Of a stretch of DNA of 64,000 nucleotides, positions 50,933-61,685 are shown piece by piece (the first letter of the stretch is position 1; every line of letters starts with the position of its first letter). The notes under the pieces were generated by a model that ran no database searches, was not told the origin of the DNA, and saw only the letters and a list, made by a program, of their open reading frames with translations. The stretch lies in contig CAVROM010000003.1 in assembly GCA_963722815.1 (NCBI GenBank), positions 1,054,001 to 1,118,000 on the forward strand, read 5' to 3'. Origin of the DNA: DASQFQ01 sp963722815. GTDB taxonomy: Bacteria; Actinomycetota; Thermoleophilia; Solirubrobacterales; Solirubrobacteraceae. The translations under genes and the position numbers were made by a program.

Positions 50933-53803
50933 ATGGCGCACCTCACCACGCGGACCGACCTGCTGGAACGCGAAGCCGAGACGGCGCAGCTCGGCCGCGG
51001 GCTCGACGCGGCGGCGGCCGGGGCCGGCGGACTCATCGTGATCGACGGCGCGGCCGGGATCGGCAAGACCGCGCTGATGGACGAGGCCGCGTCGCTCGCG
51101 GAGGCCCGAGGCATGGTCGTACTCCGTGCGCGCGGCAGCATCATGGAGAAAGAGTTCGCTTTCGGCGTGGTGATACAGCTGCTGGCGCCGAGCATCGAGC
51201 CGCTGGGCCCGGCGGTCCGCGAGCAGCTGTTCGCCGGCGCGGCGGGACTGGCGCGCCCGCTGTTCGAGGACGTCCCCGACCGCGCGCCGTCCGACGAGCG
51301 CCTCTTCGCGCGCTTCCACGGCCTCCACTGGCTGTGTGCGCGGCTCGCCGAGGCCATCCCGCTCGCCCTGCTCGTCGATGACGCGCACTGGGCCGACGAG
51401 CCCTCGCTGCGCTTCCTCGCCTACCTGGAAGCAAGGCTCGAGGAGTTGCCCGCCTGCGCGATCCTCGCCGCACGGAGCGGCGAGCCCGCCCCGGAGCCCC
51501 TGACCGGCATGGTCGAGCGCGAGCCGAGCGCCGCGCTTCGGCCGCCGCCGCTGAGCCCGGCCGCCGTCGCGACGCTCGTCCGCACCGGCCTCGGCGATGA
51601 CATGGGCGACGAGATCTGTGCCGCGTGCGCCCAGGCCACGGCCGGCAACCCGCTGCTCGCCCGCCAGCTGATCACCGCCCTGGGTGAGCGCGGTGTCGAG
51701 CCGACGAGCCTCGGCGTCGGCGCGGTGGCGGCGATGGGACCGCCGTCGGTGGCCCGCTTCGTGTCCGCGCGGCTGCGGCAACGACCGCCGGCGGTCGCGG
51801 CGGTCGCGCGAGCGCTCGCGATCCTCGGTGACGATGCGTCGCTCGCCGATACCGCGGCGGTCGCGGGCCTCGACCGCGACGCGACGGCGCGCACGGTCGA
51901 CCAGCTGATCGACGCCGAGCTCCTTCAGCGTGCGCTGCCGCCGCGGTTTGTGCACCCGATCATCCAGCAGGCGCTCGCGGATTCCGTCCCCCCGGCCGAG
52001 CAGGCGCAGCTGCATCTCGCCGCTGCCCGTGAGCTCGCGCGCGATCCGGCGCGATGCGAGCGCGCGGCCGTCCACCTCCTCGGCACCCCGCCGGCGGGCG
52101 AGCGCTGGGCGTTCGACGCCCTGTCGGAAGCGGCGCGCCGCGCGGGCGGCCGTGGCGCCGCAGACCACGCGGTTCGATTCCTGCGGCGGGCGCTCGAGGA
52201 GGAGGCGCCGGCCGAGCTGACACGGGCGGCGCTGTTCGAGCTCGGCGCCGCCGAGGCGACGGCGCGCATGCCCGAGGCAACCGGCCATATGGAGCAGGCG
52301 CTGCGCCTGTCGCGCGATCCGGCGGAGCGCGCGCAGGCCGCCCTCGGCGTCTCGCTCGCGCGTTTCCTGGCGGCCGAGCTGCCGGAGGCGGTGGCCGCCT
52401 GTGAGGCGGTGCTCGCGGCCGACGGCGAGCTGGACCGCGAGCTGCGTCTGGCGCTCGAGTTCCAAGCGGCCGCCACTCGGCTGGTCGGCGGGCTCCCCGA
52501 CGTCGCGACGTTCGGGCGCTTGCTCGCGCTGGAGCCGGAAGTCAAGCGCGGAGAGACGGCGGCCGAGCGCGGCGTGCTCGCCCTGATCGCGCTGGTCTAC
52601 GCGGCGACGACCGCCCACCCCGCCATCGAGGTGGCCGCGCTCGGCGAGGCGGCGTGGGGCGACGGCCGGCTGCTCACCGCGGTCAGGGCCCAGAACGCGG
52701 CGCTGGCGGCGCCGGCGACGATGGTCGCGCTGACCGCGGCCCCGACCGCCATCGCGCTCGCGGGCCGGCTGAATCGCGCGATCGAGGTGTGGAGCGCGGG
52801 CGTCGAGGAGGGCCGGGAGCGGAGCTCGCTGCTGCTCTACTCGATGTGCCTCGGTACGCGGGCGTCCGCCCGCGAGTGGACCGGCGACCTCGGCGGCGCG
52901 GAAGCGGATGCGGTCGAGGCGCTCCCGCTCCTGCCGGCGGACGATCCGATCGTCCGGCCGAGCGCGCTGTCCGCCCTTGTCGACGTCTACATTGAGCGAG
53001 GCGCTCTGGATCAGGCCACGGCGCTGCTGCGCGAGGCCTGGCCGACCGGCGACCTGCCGCTCTCGCTGAGCGTCAGCCAGGCGCTGGCGTCGCGCGGTCG
53101 GCTCGCGCTGCGCCTCGGCGATCCGGCGGCCGCGCTGGCCGATTTCGAGGAGGCGGGCCGGCGCGCGCAGGCGCTCTTCTATGTGAACCCCTGCGCGCTC
53201 ATGTGGCGCAGCTACGCGGCGCTGGCGTGCGCCCGCCTCGGCGAGCACGAGCGCGCCCGGGCGCTCGTCGATGAGGAGGTCGAGATCGGGCGGCGGTTCG
53301 GCGCGCCCGAGCCGCTCGGCGAGGCGCTGCGGGTGCGCGCGCTGCTCGTGCCGGGAGGGGAGATGGTCGAGGCGGCCCGCGAGGCAGTCGAGGTCCTCGC
53401 CGCGTCCGATCTCCGACTGGCGCATGCGCGGGCGCTGATCGACCTCGGCGCGGCGCTCCGGCGCGGCGGCCATCGCCGTGACGCCCGCGACCCGCTGCGC
53501 GAGGGGCTGGACATCGCGAACCGCTGCGGCTCGGTAGTCGAAACCGACCGGGCGATGGACGAGTTGCACGCGTGCGGCGCGCGCCCAAGGCGCCCCGCGA
53601 TGCGGGGCGTCGACGCGCTCTCGGCCCAGGAGCGCCGCATCGCGAGCATGGCGACAGAGGGCCTGGGCAACCGCGAGATCGCGGAGGCGCTGTTCCTCAC
53701 CCGCCGGACAGTCGAGATGCACCTGACGGGCGCCTACCGGAAGCTCGGGGTCTCGGGTCGCGGGGAGCTTGCAGCAAGCCTCCGAGCGGACTCGAGCCGC
53801 TGA
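50933..53803 (+). CDS. LuxR family regulator with AAA ATPase domain (LAL type)
   Basis: The second large LAL regulator, 956 residues, unshifted. Walker A is GAAGIGKT (residues 39-46), Walker B ALLVDDAHWAD (about 145-155), a TPR-like helical region covers about 400-860 (for example AALFELGAAEATARMPEATG; SALSALVDVYIERGALDQAT), and the C-terminal helix-turn-helix reads LSAQERRIASMATEGLGNRE, IAEALFLTRRTVEMHLTGAY, RKLGVSGRGELAASL. It is divergent from the aminotransferase gene (141 bases) and lies 68 bases before the BTAD-SBP fusion on the same strand. A hairpin-forming sequence sits in the linker before the DNA-binding domain (53591-53609). Effector unknown. Confidence 0.9.
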   Translation: MAHLTTRTDLLEREAETAQLGRGLDAAAAGAGGLIVIDGAAGIGKTALMDEAASLAEARGMVVLRARGSIMEKEFAFGVVIQLLAPSIEPLGPAVREQLFAGAAGLARPLFEDVPDRAPSDERLFARFHGLHWLCARLAEAIPLALLVDDAHWADEPSLRFLAYLEARLEELPACAILAARSGEPAPEPLTGMVEREPSAALRPPPLSPAAVATLVRTGLGDDMGDEICAACAQATAGNPLLARQLITALGERGVEPTSLGVGAVAAMGPPSVARFVSARLRQRPPAVAAVARALAILGDDASLADTAAVAGLDRDATARTVDQLIDAELLQRALPPRFVHPIIQQALADSVPPAEQAQLHLAAARELARDPARCERAAVHLLGTPPAGERWAFDALSEAARRAGGRGAADHAVRFLRRALEEEAPAELTRAALFELGAAEATARMPEATGHMEQALRLSRDPAERAQAALGVSLARFLAAELPEAVAACEAVLAADGELDRELRLALEFQAAATRLVGGLPDVATFGRLLALEPEVKRGETAAERGVLALIALVYAATTAHPAIEVAALGEAAWGDGRLLTAVRAQNAALAAPATMVALTAAPTAIALAGRLNRAIEVWSAGVEEGRERSSLLLYSMCLGTRASAREWTGDLGGAEADAVEALPLLPADDPIVRPSALSALVDVYIERGALDQATALLREAWPTGDLPLSLSVSQALASRGRLALRLGDPAAALADFEEAGRRAQALFYVNPCALMWRSYAALACARLGEHERARALVDEEVEIGRRFGAPEPLGEALRVRALLVPGGEMVEAAREAVEVLAASDLRLAHARALIDLGAALRRGGHRRDARDPLREGLDIANRCGSVVETDRAMDELHACGARPRRPAMRGVDALSAQERRIASMATEGLGNREIAEALFLTRRTVEMHLTGAYRKLGVSGRGELAASLRADSSR

Positions 53804-53871
53804 CTCCCACCGGTAGCCGAGGTCGGCATGCGGTTTACTCAGCTCTCGGCCGGGAGTAGGGTCGCTGGCAG

Positions 53872-56800
53872 GTGGATCTGCGGCTTCTGGGGCCGCTCGA
53901 GGCGCAGCTCGAGGGCCGGCCCATCGAGTTGGGTCCTCGCAAGCAGCGGGCGGTGCTGGCGATGCTGGCGCTCGAGCAGGGCCGCACGGTCTCGGCCGAT
54001 CGTCTCGTCGAGGGGCTGTGGGGGGACGAGCCGCCGGCGACCGCGCCGAAGATGCTCCAGCTGTACGTGTCGCATCTGCGGCGGCTGCTGGCGGGCGACG
54101 GCGCCCGGATCGTGACGCGCGGACGCGGTTATGAGCTCCAGCTCTCCGATGGGGGCGAGGTCGACGCGATCCGCTTCGAGCAGTTGCTCGAGCAGTCACA
54201 GCCGCGTGAGGCGCTCGCGCTGTGGCGGGGGGACGCGCTGGCCGATGTCGCGGACGAGCCGTTCGCCCCAGCCGAGATCCGCCGGCTCGACGATCTGCGG
54301 CTGCGCGCGACCGAGAGCGCGATCGACCGCGATCTCTCCGACGGCCGTCACGTCGAAGTGCTTGGCGAGCTCGAGCGGATGGTCGTTGCTCATCCGCTGC
54401 GCGAGCACCTGCACGCCCAGCACATGCTCGGCTGTATCGCTCGGGTCGTCAGTCGGAGGCGTTGGCGGTCTTCCGCGACGCGCGCGCGGAGCTGGTTGAG
54501 CAGATCGGCGTCGAGCCCGGCGCGGAGCTGCGGCGGCTCCAGGACGCGATCCTCGTGCAGGGTCCCGCCCTCGATCTCCCTGCGACCGACGCCGCCGAGC
54601 CGGAGACCGGGCCGCGGCCGCCTCCGGCGCGCGGGTCTGCGAAGCGGTGGCTGCCGATCGCCGCGGCCGCCGTGCTGCTCGCGGGGCTGACCGCGTTCGG
54701 GATCATCCGGGTCCTGGAGCCCGACGGCCTGCCGGGCATCGACGAGAACGCGGTCGGACTGATCGACCGCGACGGCCGGATCACGAAGCAGATCCCGGCC
54801 GGCGGGCGCCCCGACGCCGCGGTGGCCGGCAACGGTTCGGTCTGGGTCGCCAACGGGGCCGACGGGACCGTCTCGCGGATCGACGGCCGCGACGGTCCGG
54901 CGACGACGATCGATGTCGGCGGCGAGCCGACCGCGGTCGTGTTCGCCGGCGGCTCGCTGTGGGTCGCCGACGGCCAGAGCGGGCGCGTTGCCCAGATCGA
55001 CTCCCGCAACCGGACCGTCCGCCGGCTCGCCGTGGCGAACGCGCCGCGCGGTGTGGCGGTCGGCGGCGGCGCGGTGTGGGTCGCCTCGGCCGTCGACGGT
55101 CAGGTCGACCGTGTCGATCTCGCACACACGGGACGGATCCGGCGCGTCGAGGTGGCCGGCGGCCCGGCCGCCATCGCGGCGGGCGGCGGGGCGGTGTGGG
55201 TCGCGGGCGAGCAGGACGGGGTCGTGAGCAAACTCGACCTCCGCTCCGGAGCGGTGCTGAAGGCGATCGGGGTCGGCAGCGGGCCGGCCGCGATCGCCGT
55301 CGGCTACGGCGGGGTCTGGGTCGTGAACCGCGACGACGGGACCGTGACGCGGATCGACACGACCACCGGCGCGGTCAGCGACACGGTGCCCGTCGGCGGC
55401 ACCCCGGTCGCGATCGCCGCCGGTCTCGGCGCGATCTGGGTCGCCGACGCCCGTACGGACGAGGCCATCCGCATCGATCCGCAGACGCGCAGCCCGACTC
55501 GCCGCATCGCGCTCGGAAGCGCGCCGTCCGCGCTCGCCGTCGCCGGAGGGTCGCTCTGGGCGGCTGCGACGGTGTCACGCGCGGGCCACCGCGGCGGGAC
55601 GCTGCGCTACGCCTCCGCGCCCTTCGGGTGCAAGTGCCTCGACCCCGCGGGCAACGACTACAGCAGCAATCCGGTGCTCTCGCTGACGTACGACGGCCTC
55701 GTCGCCTACCGCCGGATCCCGGGTGCGGGCGGCAGCACGATCGTCCCCGACCTCGCCGCGACGCTTCCCGAGCCGAGCGACGGCGGGCGCGCCTACACCT
55801 TCCAGCTGCGGCGCGGGCTGCGCTTCTCGGACGGCACACCCGTACGGCCCGACGACTTCCGCGCGTCGATCGAGCGACTCGTGCGTCTCGCCGGCACGGT
55901 GGTTCCGTACTACGGCGGCATCACCGGGGCGGAGGCGTGCACTCGCAAGCGCTGCGACCTCTCGCAGGGCATCGCGACCGACGCCGCGGCAGCGACGATC
56001 ACGATCCACCTGCGCCGGCCCGACGCCGAGCTCCTGCACAAGCTCGCCCTACCCGTGGCCTACGTGCTGCCGTCGCGGACGCCCGCGAAGCTGGTCCGCG
56101 GACGCCCTCCGCCCGGCACGGGTCCGTACGCGATCGCCACGTTCACTCCTCGCGGCGTCCGGCTCGTGCGCAACCCGCGCTTTCAGTCGTGGTCGGCCGA
56201 GGCGCGCCCCGACGGATTCCCCGACGCGATCGCCGTCACGACCTCGGCGCGAGACGTCGCGCGGGTCCATACCGTGCAGAACGGCCGGGCTGACGGGGTC
56301 GCCGTGGCCGGCGAGTTCAGCGGCCTGATGCCGGTCGCCGAGTCGCGCGCGCTCACGTTCGGCGACCCGAGCCACGTCTCCACGGCGCTGGAGCCCAGTG
56401 TGAGCTCGCTCTTCGTCAATACGCACGAGCCGCCGTTCGACGACCCGCGTGTCCGCCGGGCGCTGAACGACGCGGTCGATCGCCGGCACGTGGTCGAGCT
56501 CATCGGCGGCAGCGGGGTCGCGAGCCCGGCGTGCCAGATAATCCCGCCCGGGCTGCCGGGCTACGCGCCTTCATGCCGGTCCACCCCGGATCTCCTCGCC
56601 GCCCACAGACTGGTCGCCGCGTCCGGCACGCGTGGTGCCCGGGTGCGGGTATGGGACCCCCGAAGTACGCGGCGGTCGCCGAGTACGCCGGCACGGTCCT
56701 GCGGCGCCTCGGCTACCGCGTCCAGGTCCGCGTGATCCCCGACGTCGACCGCTATTTCGCCTACATCTTCGACACCCGGAACCACGCGCAGGTGGGGGTC

Positions 56801-57123
56801 ACGATCTGGGTCGTCGACTACCTGACCGCGTCGAGCTTCTTCGATCCGTTCAGCTGCCGGTATCTCGCTGTCGGCTCCGAGGCCAACGAGAACCGTCGCG
56901 GTTCTGCGACCGGTCGGTGGACGCCGGGCACGCCGCCGCCCTGGCCGCTCACGGCACCGACGCGAACGCGCGCTTGGCCGCGCTCGACCGCCAGGTGATG
57001 GCGGCGGCGCCGGCGATCCCGCTGTTCAGCCGCCGCGCGCTGCTGCTGGTCTCCCACCGGGTCGGCAACGCACAGATGCACCAGGTGCTCGGACCATTGC
57101 TGGATCAGTTCTGGGTCCACTAA
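53872..57123 (+). CDS. Membrane-spanning BTAD regulator fused to beta-propeller and SBP5 peptide-binding domain
   Basis: Starting at GTG 53872, about 1083 residues join four parts. Residues 1-92: OmpR/SARP-type winged helix (MDLRLLGPLEAQLEGRP; LVEGLWGDEPPATAPKMLQL; VTRGRGYEL). About 97-240: BTAD helical domain (FEQLLEQ; RLYRSGRQSEALAVFRDARA; QIGVEPGAELRRLQ). About 258-278: a single membrane helix (WLPIAAAAVLLAGLTAFGII). About 285-575: seven repeats of the form G-G-S/A-V-W-V-A...V-x-R-I-D, a YVTN/NHL-like propeller. About 575-1083: SBP_bac_5 domain (LSLTYDGLVAYRRIPG; VRPDDFRASIERLVR; SSLFVNTHEPPFDDPRVRRA; ALNDAVDR). Frameshifts near 54425, 56655 and 56895 must be bridged. Topology puts DNA binding inside and the rest outside: a one-component transmembrane sensor of peptides or other ligands, by inference. 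Confidence 0.8.
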
Positions 57124-57187
57124 CGGGCTTATCCCGCACCAGGCCCTCGACCTTGTGGCTCGGGTGTCAGATACCACGGGTCCCGGC

Positions 57188-60068
57188 TCAGCTGCGTGGG
57201 CTGAGGGCGCCGGCCGCGAGCAGCTCGGTCATCGCCCGCGGTGGTTGGGGTCGTGCGTACAGGTACCCCTGAGCGCGGTCACAGCCGAAGGCCCGCAGCT
57301 GCTCCTCCTGCTCGCGGGTCTCCACTCCTTCGGCGACGACGGTGAGCCCGACGGCGTGGGCCATGTCGATCGTCGCCCTGACGATCGCGCGGTCATCGGC
57401 ATTGCACTCGACACCGGCGACGAAGGAGCGGTCGATCTTGAGGACGTCGAGGGGGAAGAGTTTGAGGCGGCTGAGCGATGAGTAGCCGGTGCCGAAGTCG
57501 TCGAGCACCAGTGTCAGCCCGTGCTCGTGGAGCGAGCCGAGCACGGTGACCGGCGAGTCCGCCTCCTCCATCAGCACTGACTCGGTGATCTCCAGCTCCA
57601 GGGTGCCGTCGCGCAGCCCGGAGCTCCCGGCGATGGCGGCCACTTTGGCGGGGAAGGTGGGATCGCTCACCTGGCGCCCTGAGATGTTCACTGAGACGCC
57701 GAGCTCAGGGTTGATGTCGCGTTGCCAGGCTGCCGTCTGGCGGCACGCCTGCTCGAGCACCTGCAGCCCCAGCTCGGCGATCAGCCCGGCCTCCTCGGCG
57801 ACAGGGATGAACTCCAGAGGCGAGACCATCCCGCGCTCGGGATGCATCCAGCGGACGAGTGCCTCCGTGGAGACCGGATCACCGCTGGCGAGGTCGATCA
57901 CCGGCTGATACCAGGCGTGGAACTCGCCGCGCTCGAGCCCCCGGCGCAGGTCGGTCTCGAGGCGTACGCGGGCCGCGGCCTCGGTACGCATCGCCTCGTC
58001 GAACAGCTCGTAGCGCCCGCGGCCGCGCGCCTTGGCCCGGTACATCGCGGCGTCGGCGTCGCCCAGCAGCGACTCGGGCGTGTCGTCCCTGGCGCTCGCC
58101 AGGGCGATGCCGATGCTGAGCGTGAACGAGTGCTCGCCGCTGCCGAGGACGAGTGGGGCGGTAACGACGGTCGCGAGCCGCTGCGCGAGCTCGGTCGCGC
58201 CCCGGATGCCCGCCGACGTTGGGGCAGATGACGGTGAACTCGTCGCCGCTCAGCCTCGCGACCGTGTCGATCTCGCGAAGCGTGCTGGTCAGTCGCGCCG
58301 CGACGGCGAGCAGTACCTCGTCGCCTGCGGCGTGGCCGGACGCGTCATTGATCAGCTTGAAACGGTCGATGTCGAGCACGAGCACCGCCACGTCGATGCC
58401 CTCGCGGCGACGTCGCCTCACCGCCTGGCTCAGCCGGTCGAGCGCGAGAGTGCGGTTCGGGAGGTCGGTCAGCGGGTCGTGCAACGCGCGGTGGCGCGTC
58501 ACCTGCTCGTCGCGATGACGTTCCACGGCAACGGTGATGAGCGTCGCGATCGCGGTGAGGAAGTCGACTTCGTCCTCGGAGAACTTCCGCGGGACGCGCG
58601 CACGCACGTCAAGGACCCCGAACGGTCGGCGATGGCCCTGGATCGGGACGCTCACGATGCTGACCACACCGAGCTGCAGCAGGAACGGTGCCGGTTTGAA
58701 GCGCGTCTCGGCCGCCAGGTCGTCGACGATGGTCGCCTCGCCCGTCAGCAACGTGTAGCCGGCGTTCGCGCTCTCGACGACGGGGATCTGGTGTTTGCCG
58801 ACAAAGCCGTCGGGGAGGCCGGTGCCGGCGACGATCGTCAGCCGCTCTCCATCCTCGCTGAGCTCGAGGATTCCGCCGCCGTCGACGTCGAGGGTGCTGG
58901 TCGCCGTCGTCACGGCCTCGGCCATCAGCGACGCGAGGTCGTGGGTCCCGAGCGCGAAGCGGCCGAGCTCTGCGACGCCTTCTGCTGGCGCGCGTGGCGC
59001 GCGATCTGCTGCTCGGCGCGCGTCCGCTCTGTGATGTCGCGAGCGACGACGAGCACGGATTCCACACCTTCGTCCTCGCCACGCACGGGGACCGCCTGGA
59101 CGGAGAACGTCAGTCCCTCGCTGAGGAAGTCGAAGCCACCGCGCTCGCCCTCGAGGGCGGAGCGGTAGGTCATGAGCGAGAGCTCCAGGACCTCGTCGGG
59201 GACCATGCCGTCGAGCTCGGACACGAGGCGGCCGTAGAACAGCTCCTCGTCGAACCACGGGAGCCGCCTGATCGCCTCACCGTCCGCGATCAGGATCCGC
59301 AGGTCGTGATCGAGGAGGAAGACCGTCGTGTCGGGCAGGTTGGCGGTCAGGATCCTGTGCAGCGCGTCGGAGCGGCGGACCCCCACCTCGGCTGCCTGCT
59401 GTGCGGTGATGTCGCGGAAGGTGACGACGCTGCCCGCACCAGACGCGAGCGGCACGGGAGAGGACGAGGAGACGACCGGGAGCTCCGACCCGTCCTTGCG
59501 CCGGAAGGCGTCGCCGTCCTGGACCGTCTCCCGGGCATCGCGGCCGATGAGGGTCATCGGCCCGCTGGCCGAGCATGGCCAGTCCGGACGGGTTCACGTA
59601 GACGATCGCGCCATCGTGATTGGAGACCAGAAGTCCATCGGTGACGCTGTCGGTGATGGCCCGGGCGAGGCTGGCCGCCTGCGCGTGCTCGATCTCGGTC
59701 GCCCGGCGGTCGGTGACGTCCTTCGCCACGAAGTACAGGACCTCGTGCTCGGCCACACCGGTCCAGTCGATCAGCCGATAGTCGCCGTCGCGGGTGCGAT
59801 ATCGATTCTCGAACGCAACGGTCGCCGGCGCGCCCGGCTCCGGAATCCTCGTTGCGACCTCCACCGTCATCGCAACATCGTCGGGATGCACGAAAGCGAG
59901 AAACGGCTCGGCCATCAGCTCGTCGACCGACCACCCCAATGTCTGGGTCCAGGCCGGGTTGAGCCGGGTGAAGTACCCACGGGTGCTCGCCGTGCCGAGC
60001 ATGTCCACCGACAGGTCGAACAACCGCTGAACCGGCTCTACCGCGTGAGCGCCGCAACTCGAGGCCAT
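57188..60068 (-). CDS. PAS-PAS-PAS-GAF-GGDEF-EAL cyclic-di-GMP enzyme (frameshifted)
   Basis: About 960 residues. From the N-terminus: PAS (LFDLSVDMLGTASTRGYFTR; FLAFVHPDDVAMTVEV), a second PAS (ITDSVTDGLLVSNHDGAIVY), a third (HRILTANLPDTTVFLLDHDL), a GAF domain (AVTTATSTLDVDGGGILEL; GVVSIVSVPIQGHRRPFGVL), GGDEF (LVLDIDRFKLINDASGHAAG; VARLSGDEFTVICP) with an I-site REID five residues upstream, and EAL (STEALVRWMHPERG; VSVNISGRQVS; LVLDDFGTGYSSLSRLK; LKIDRSFVAG; VVAEGVETREQ). Both catalytic domains keep their key residues, so it may make and break cyclic di-GMP, with feedback at the I-site. Frame changes near 59565, 58960 and 58210. Soluble; no membrane segments. Confidence 0.83.
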
Positions 60069-60119
60069 GTCCGAGTATCGACCGCGTTCCGGGGCGCCAC
60101 TTGGGCCGATCGGTTCGCT

Positions 60120-61246
60120 TTAGGTGATGAATCCCTGGCGCATGGCCTCGGCCACCGCGGCGGCGCGGTCGGACACCCCGAGCCGCGCGTAGGCCCGCTC
60201 AAAGTGCCGCTTGACCGTCGCAGGGCTGAGAAAAAGCTCCTCGGCGATCTCGGCGGCGCTGAAGGCGCGGGCGGCCAACTGCAGGACCTGCACCTCGCGC
60301 GGCGTGAGCAACGGCTCGACCAGCGCCCCGCGGTGCTGGGCCAGGAAGTAGCCGATCTCGTGGCCGATGCCGGTCAGCGCCCTCATCAACTGATCGCTCG
60401 GCTCGACCGGGATCGGCTGACAGGAACTCCAGAAGGGCGAGCGTCTCGTCCACCATCACGGCGGGGACGACAACCGCGGTGTCGAGTCCGGCCTCCCGCA
60501 TCGCCGCCGCCCGCGCGGGGGGCGAGCCGGCGCCCGGATGCCGCGCCACGACCGGCTGACGATCGGTCCACGCGCGGCCCAGCGTCGGCGAGCCGTGGCC
60601 CGGCCGCCAGTCCGCCGTCGCCTCGGCGACCGCGGCCAACGGAGCGCTTTCCTTGTGCCAGAGCACCCTGCACGTCAACTCGTCCCGCAGGGGAACCCAG
60701 AGCGCACCGAACACGAGCTCCAGGGCGCTTGCCAGTCCGCCGAGCAGCGCCTCCGCACCCGACTGGAACTCGACCCACTCGTCCAGAACGGCGGAAACCG
60801 ATGCATACGCCTCGAGGTTGCGATCGACGCGACGCACCGAGGGTCACGTCCTGCACCGAACCGAACAGGCGCGGTCCGGCGGGATCGCTCTCGTCGAGGA
60901 TGGCGAGGCTCGCGCGGAGGTGGCGGACGACGCCATCGGTTCGCACGATTCGATAGTCCACGTGGTTCATCTCGGTTCCGGCGGCCAGTGCCGCCATGGC
61001 GTCCGCGACTCGCTCCCGGTCGTTCACATGAACCAGGTCGAGAACCGCGTCCGACGAGGGAGTGACCGAGCCCGGCTCGTACCCGAAGAGACGGAAGAGG
61101 TTGTCGGACCAGAGCAGCTCACCGAGCTGCGGGATCCACTCCCAGCTGCCCAGGCCGCTGATCCTCTCGGCGCGATCGAACAAAGCGAGCCGTCGCGCCT
61201 CGAGGGTCGAGGTGTCGGAAGACTCGTGAGCGGGGCCCGTCTCCAA
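60120..61246 (-). CDS. PAS-GAF-LuxR transcriptional regulator (frameshifted)
   Basis: About 370 residues. The PAS domain begins FDRAERISGLGSWEWIPQLG and includes FRLFGYEPGSVTPS and VDYRIVRTDGVVRHLRAS; a GAF-type domain follows in a second frame (AVLDEWVEFQSGAEALLGGL; FGALWVPLRDELTCRVLWHK; REAGLDTAVVVPAVM); the C-terminal helix-turn-helix LLTPREVQVLQLAARAFSAA, EIAEELFLSPATVKRHFERA is of LuxR/NarL type. Frame changes are near 60840 and 60415. TTG 61246 is a possible start; no ATG precedes the conserved PAS. It lacks a receiver domain, so the signal is probably sensed directly. It lies downstream of the GGDEF-EAL gene on the opposite reading order: its stop is 51 bases from that gene's start. 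Confidence 0.72.
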
Positions 61247-61410
61247 TTGCTCCGGCTTTCCCGAGTGTCGCTGTGAGTGTAAGTAAGCGCGTGCGACGCG
61301 GTGCGATCGGCACCCGCTCTTGGGTCGGCCTGCGCAGAAGCTCGCAACCGTTCGAAAGCGGTCATACAGCGGGCAAATCTGCCCCACCCGGCCGCGGCGA
61401 TCGCCGAACA

Positions 61411-61437
61411 GCAAAGAAAGCCCCGCGAATCGCGGGG
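61411..61437 (-). terminator. Hairpin terminator with T-rich tail
   Basis: On the minus strand CCCCGCG-ATT-CGCGGGG (perfect 7-base stem, 61421-61437) is followed by CTTTCTTT, a typical factor-independent terminator. It shares the 14-base block GAAAGCCCCGCGAA with the hairpin at 43812. It could end the transcript of the small gene at 61686-62099 before the LuxR gene. The stretch 61247-61685 holds no gene that I can support otherwise. Confidence 0.6.
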
Positions 61438-61685
61438 TGTCAGATCCGGCCTGCAACACGTCTGGCCGCCCGTTGCAGAAGTCCATGCCGGGGTCTGGGA
61501 TGCCGAGCGACCACCCTCGATCGCAGACTTCCGCCTCGCAGCTGAGGACAACCCGTTCCTCGACGCTCCCCGATCTGCCGACGGCGATGGTGGTGATGAC
61601 CAGTAGGTCGACCCGTGCTACGAGCTGTTGGCGCCGCCTGAGCCGACCAGACATCGTTACGAGGCGGTGGGTCCACGAGCCCTGG

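Noticed and set aside
50828..54199. Long open frame (1123 codons) antisense to the LAL gene and the BTAD fusion
   Set aside because: Extreme GC content at third positions leaves antisense frames open. The product is Arg/Ala-rich with no domain pattern, whereas the plus strand holds clear families.
61024..61551. Minus-strand 175-codon frame upstream of the PAS-LuxR gene
   Set aside because: It runs across the clear terminator hairpin at 61411 and has no conserved pattern; it overlaps the PAS coding region in another frame.
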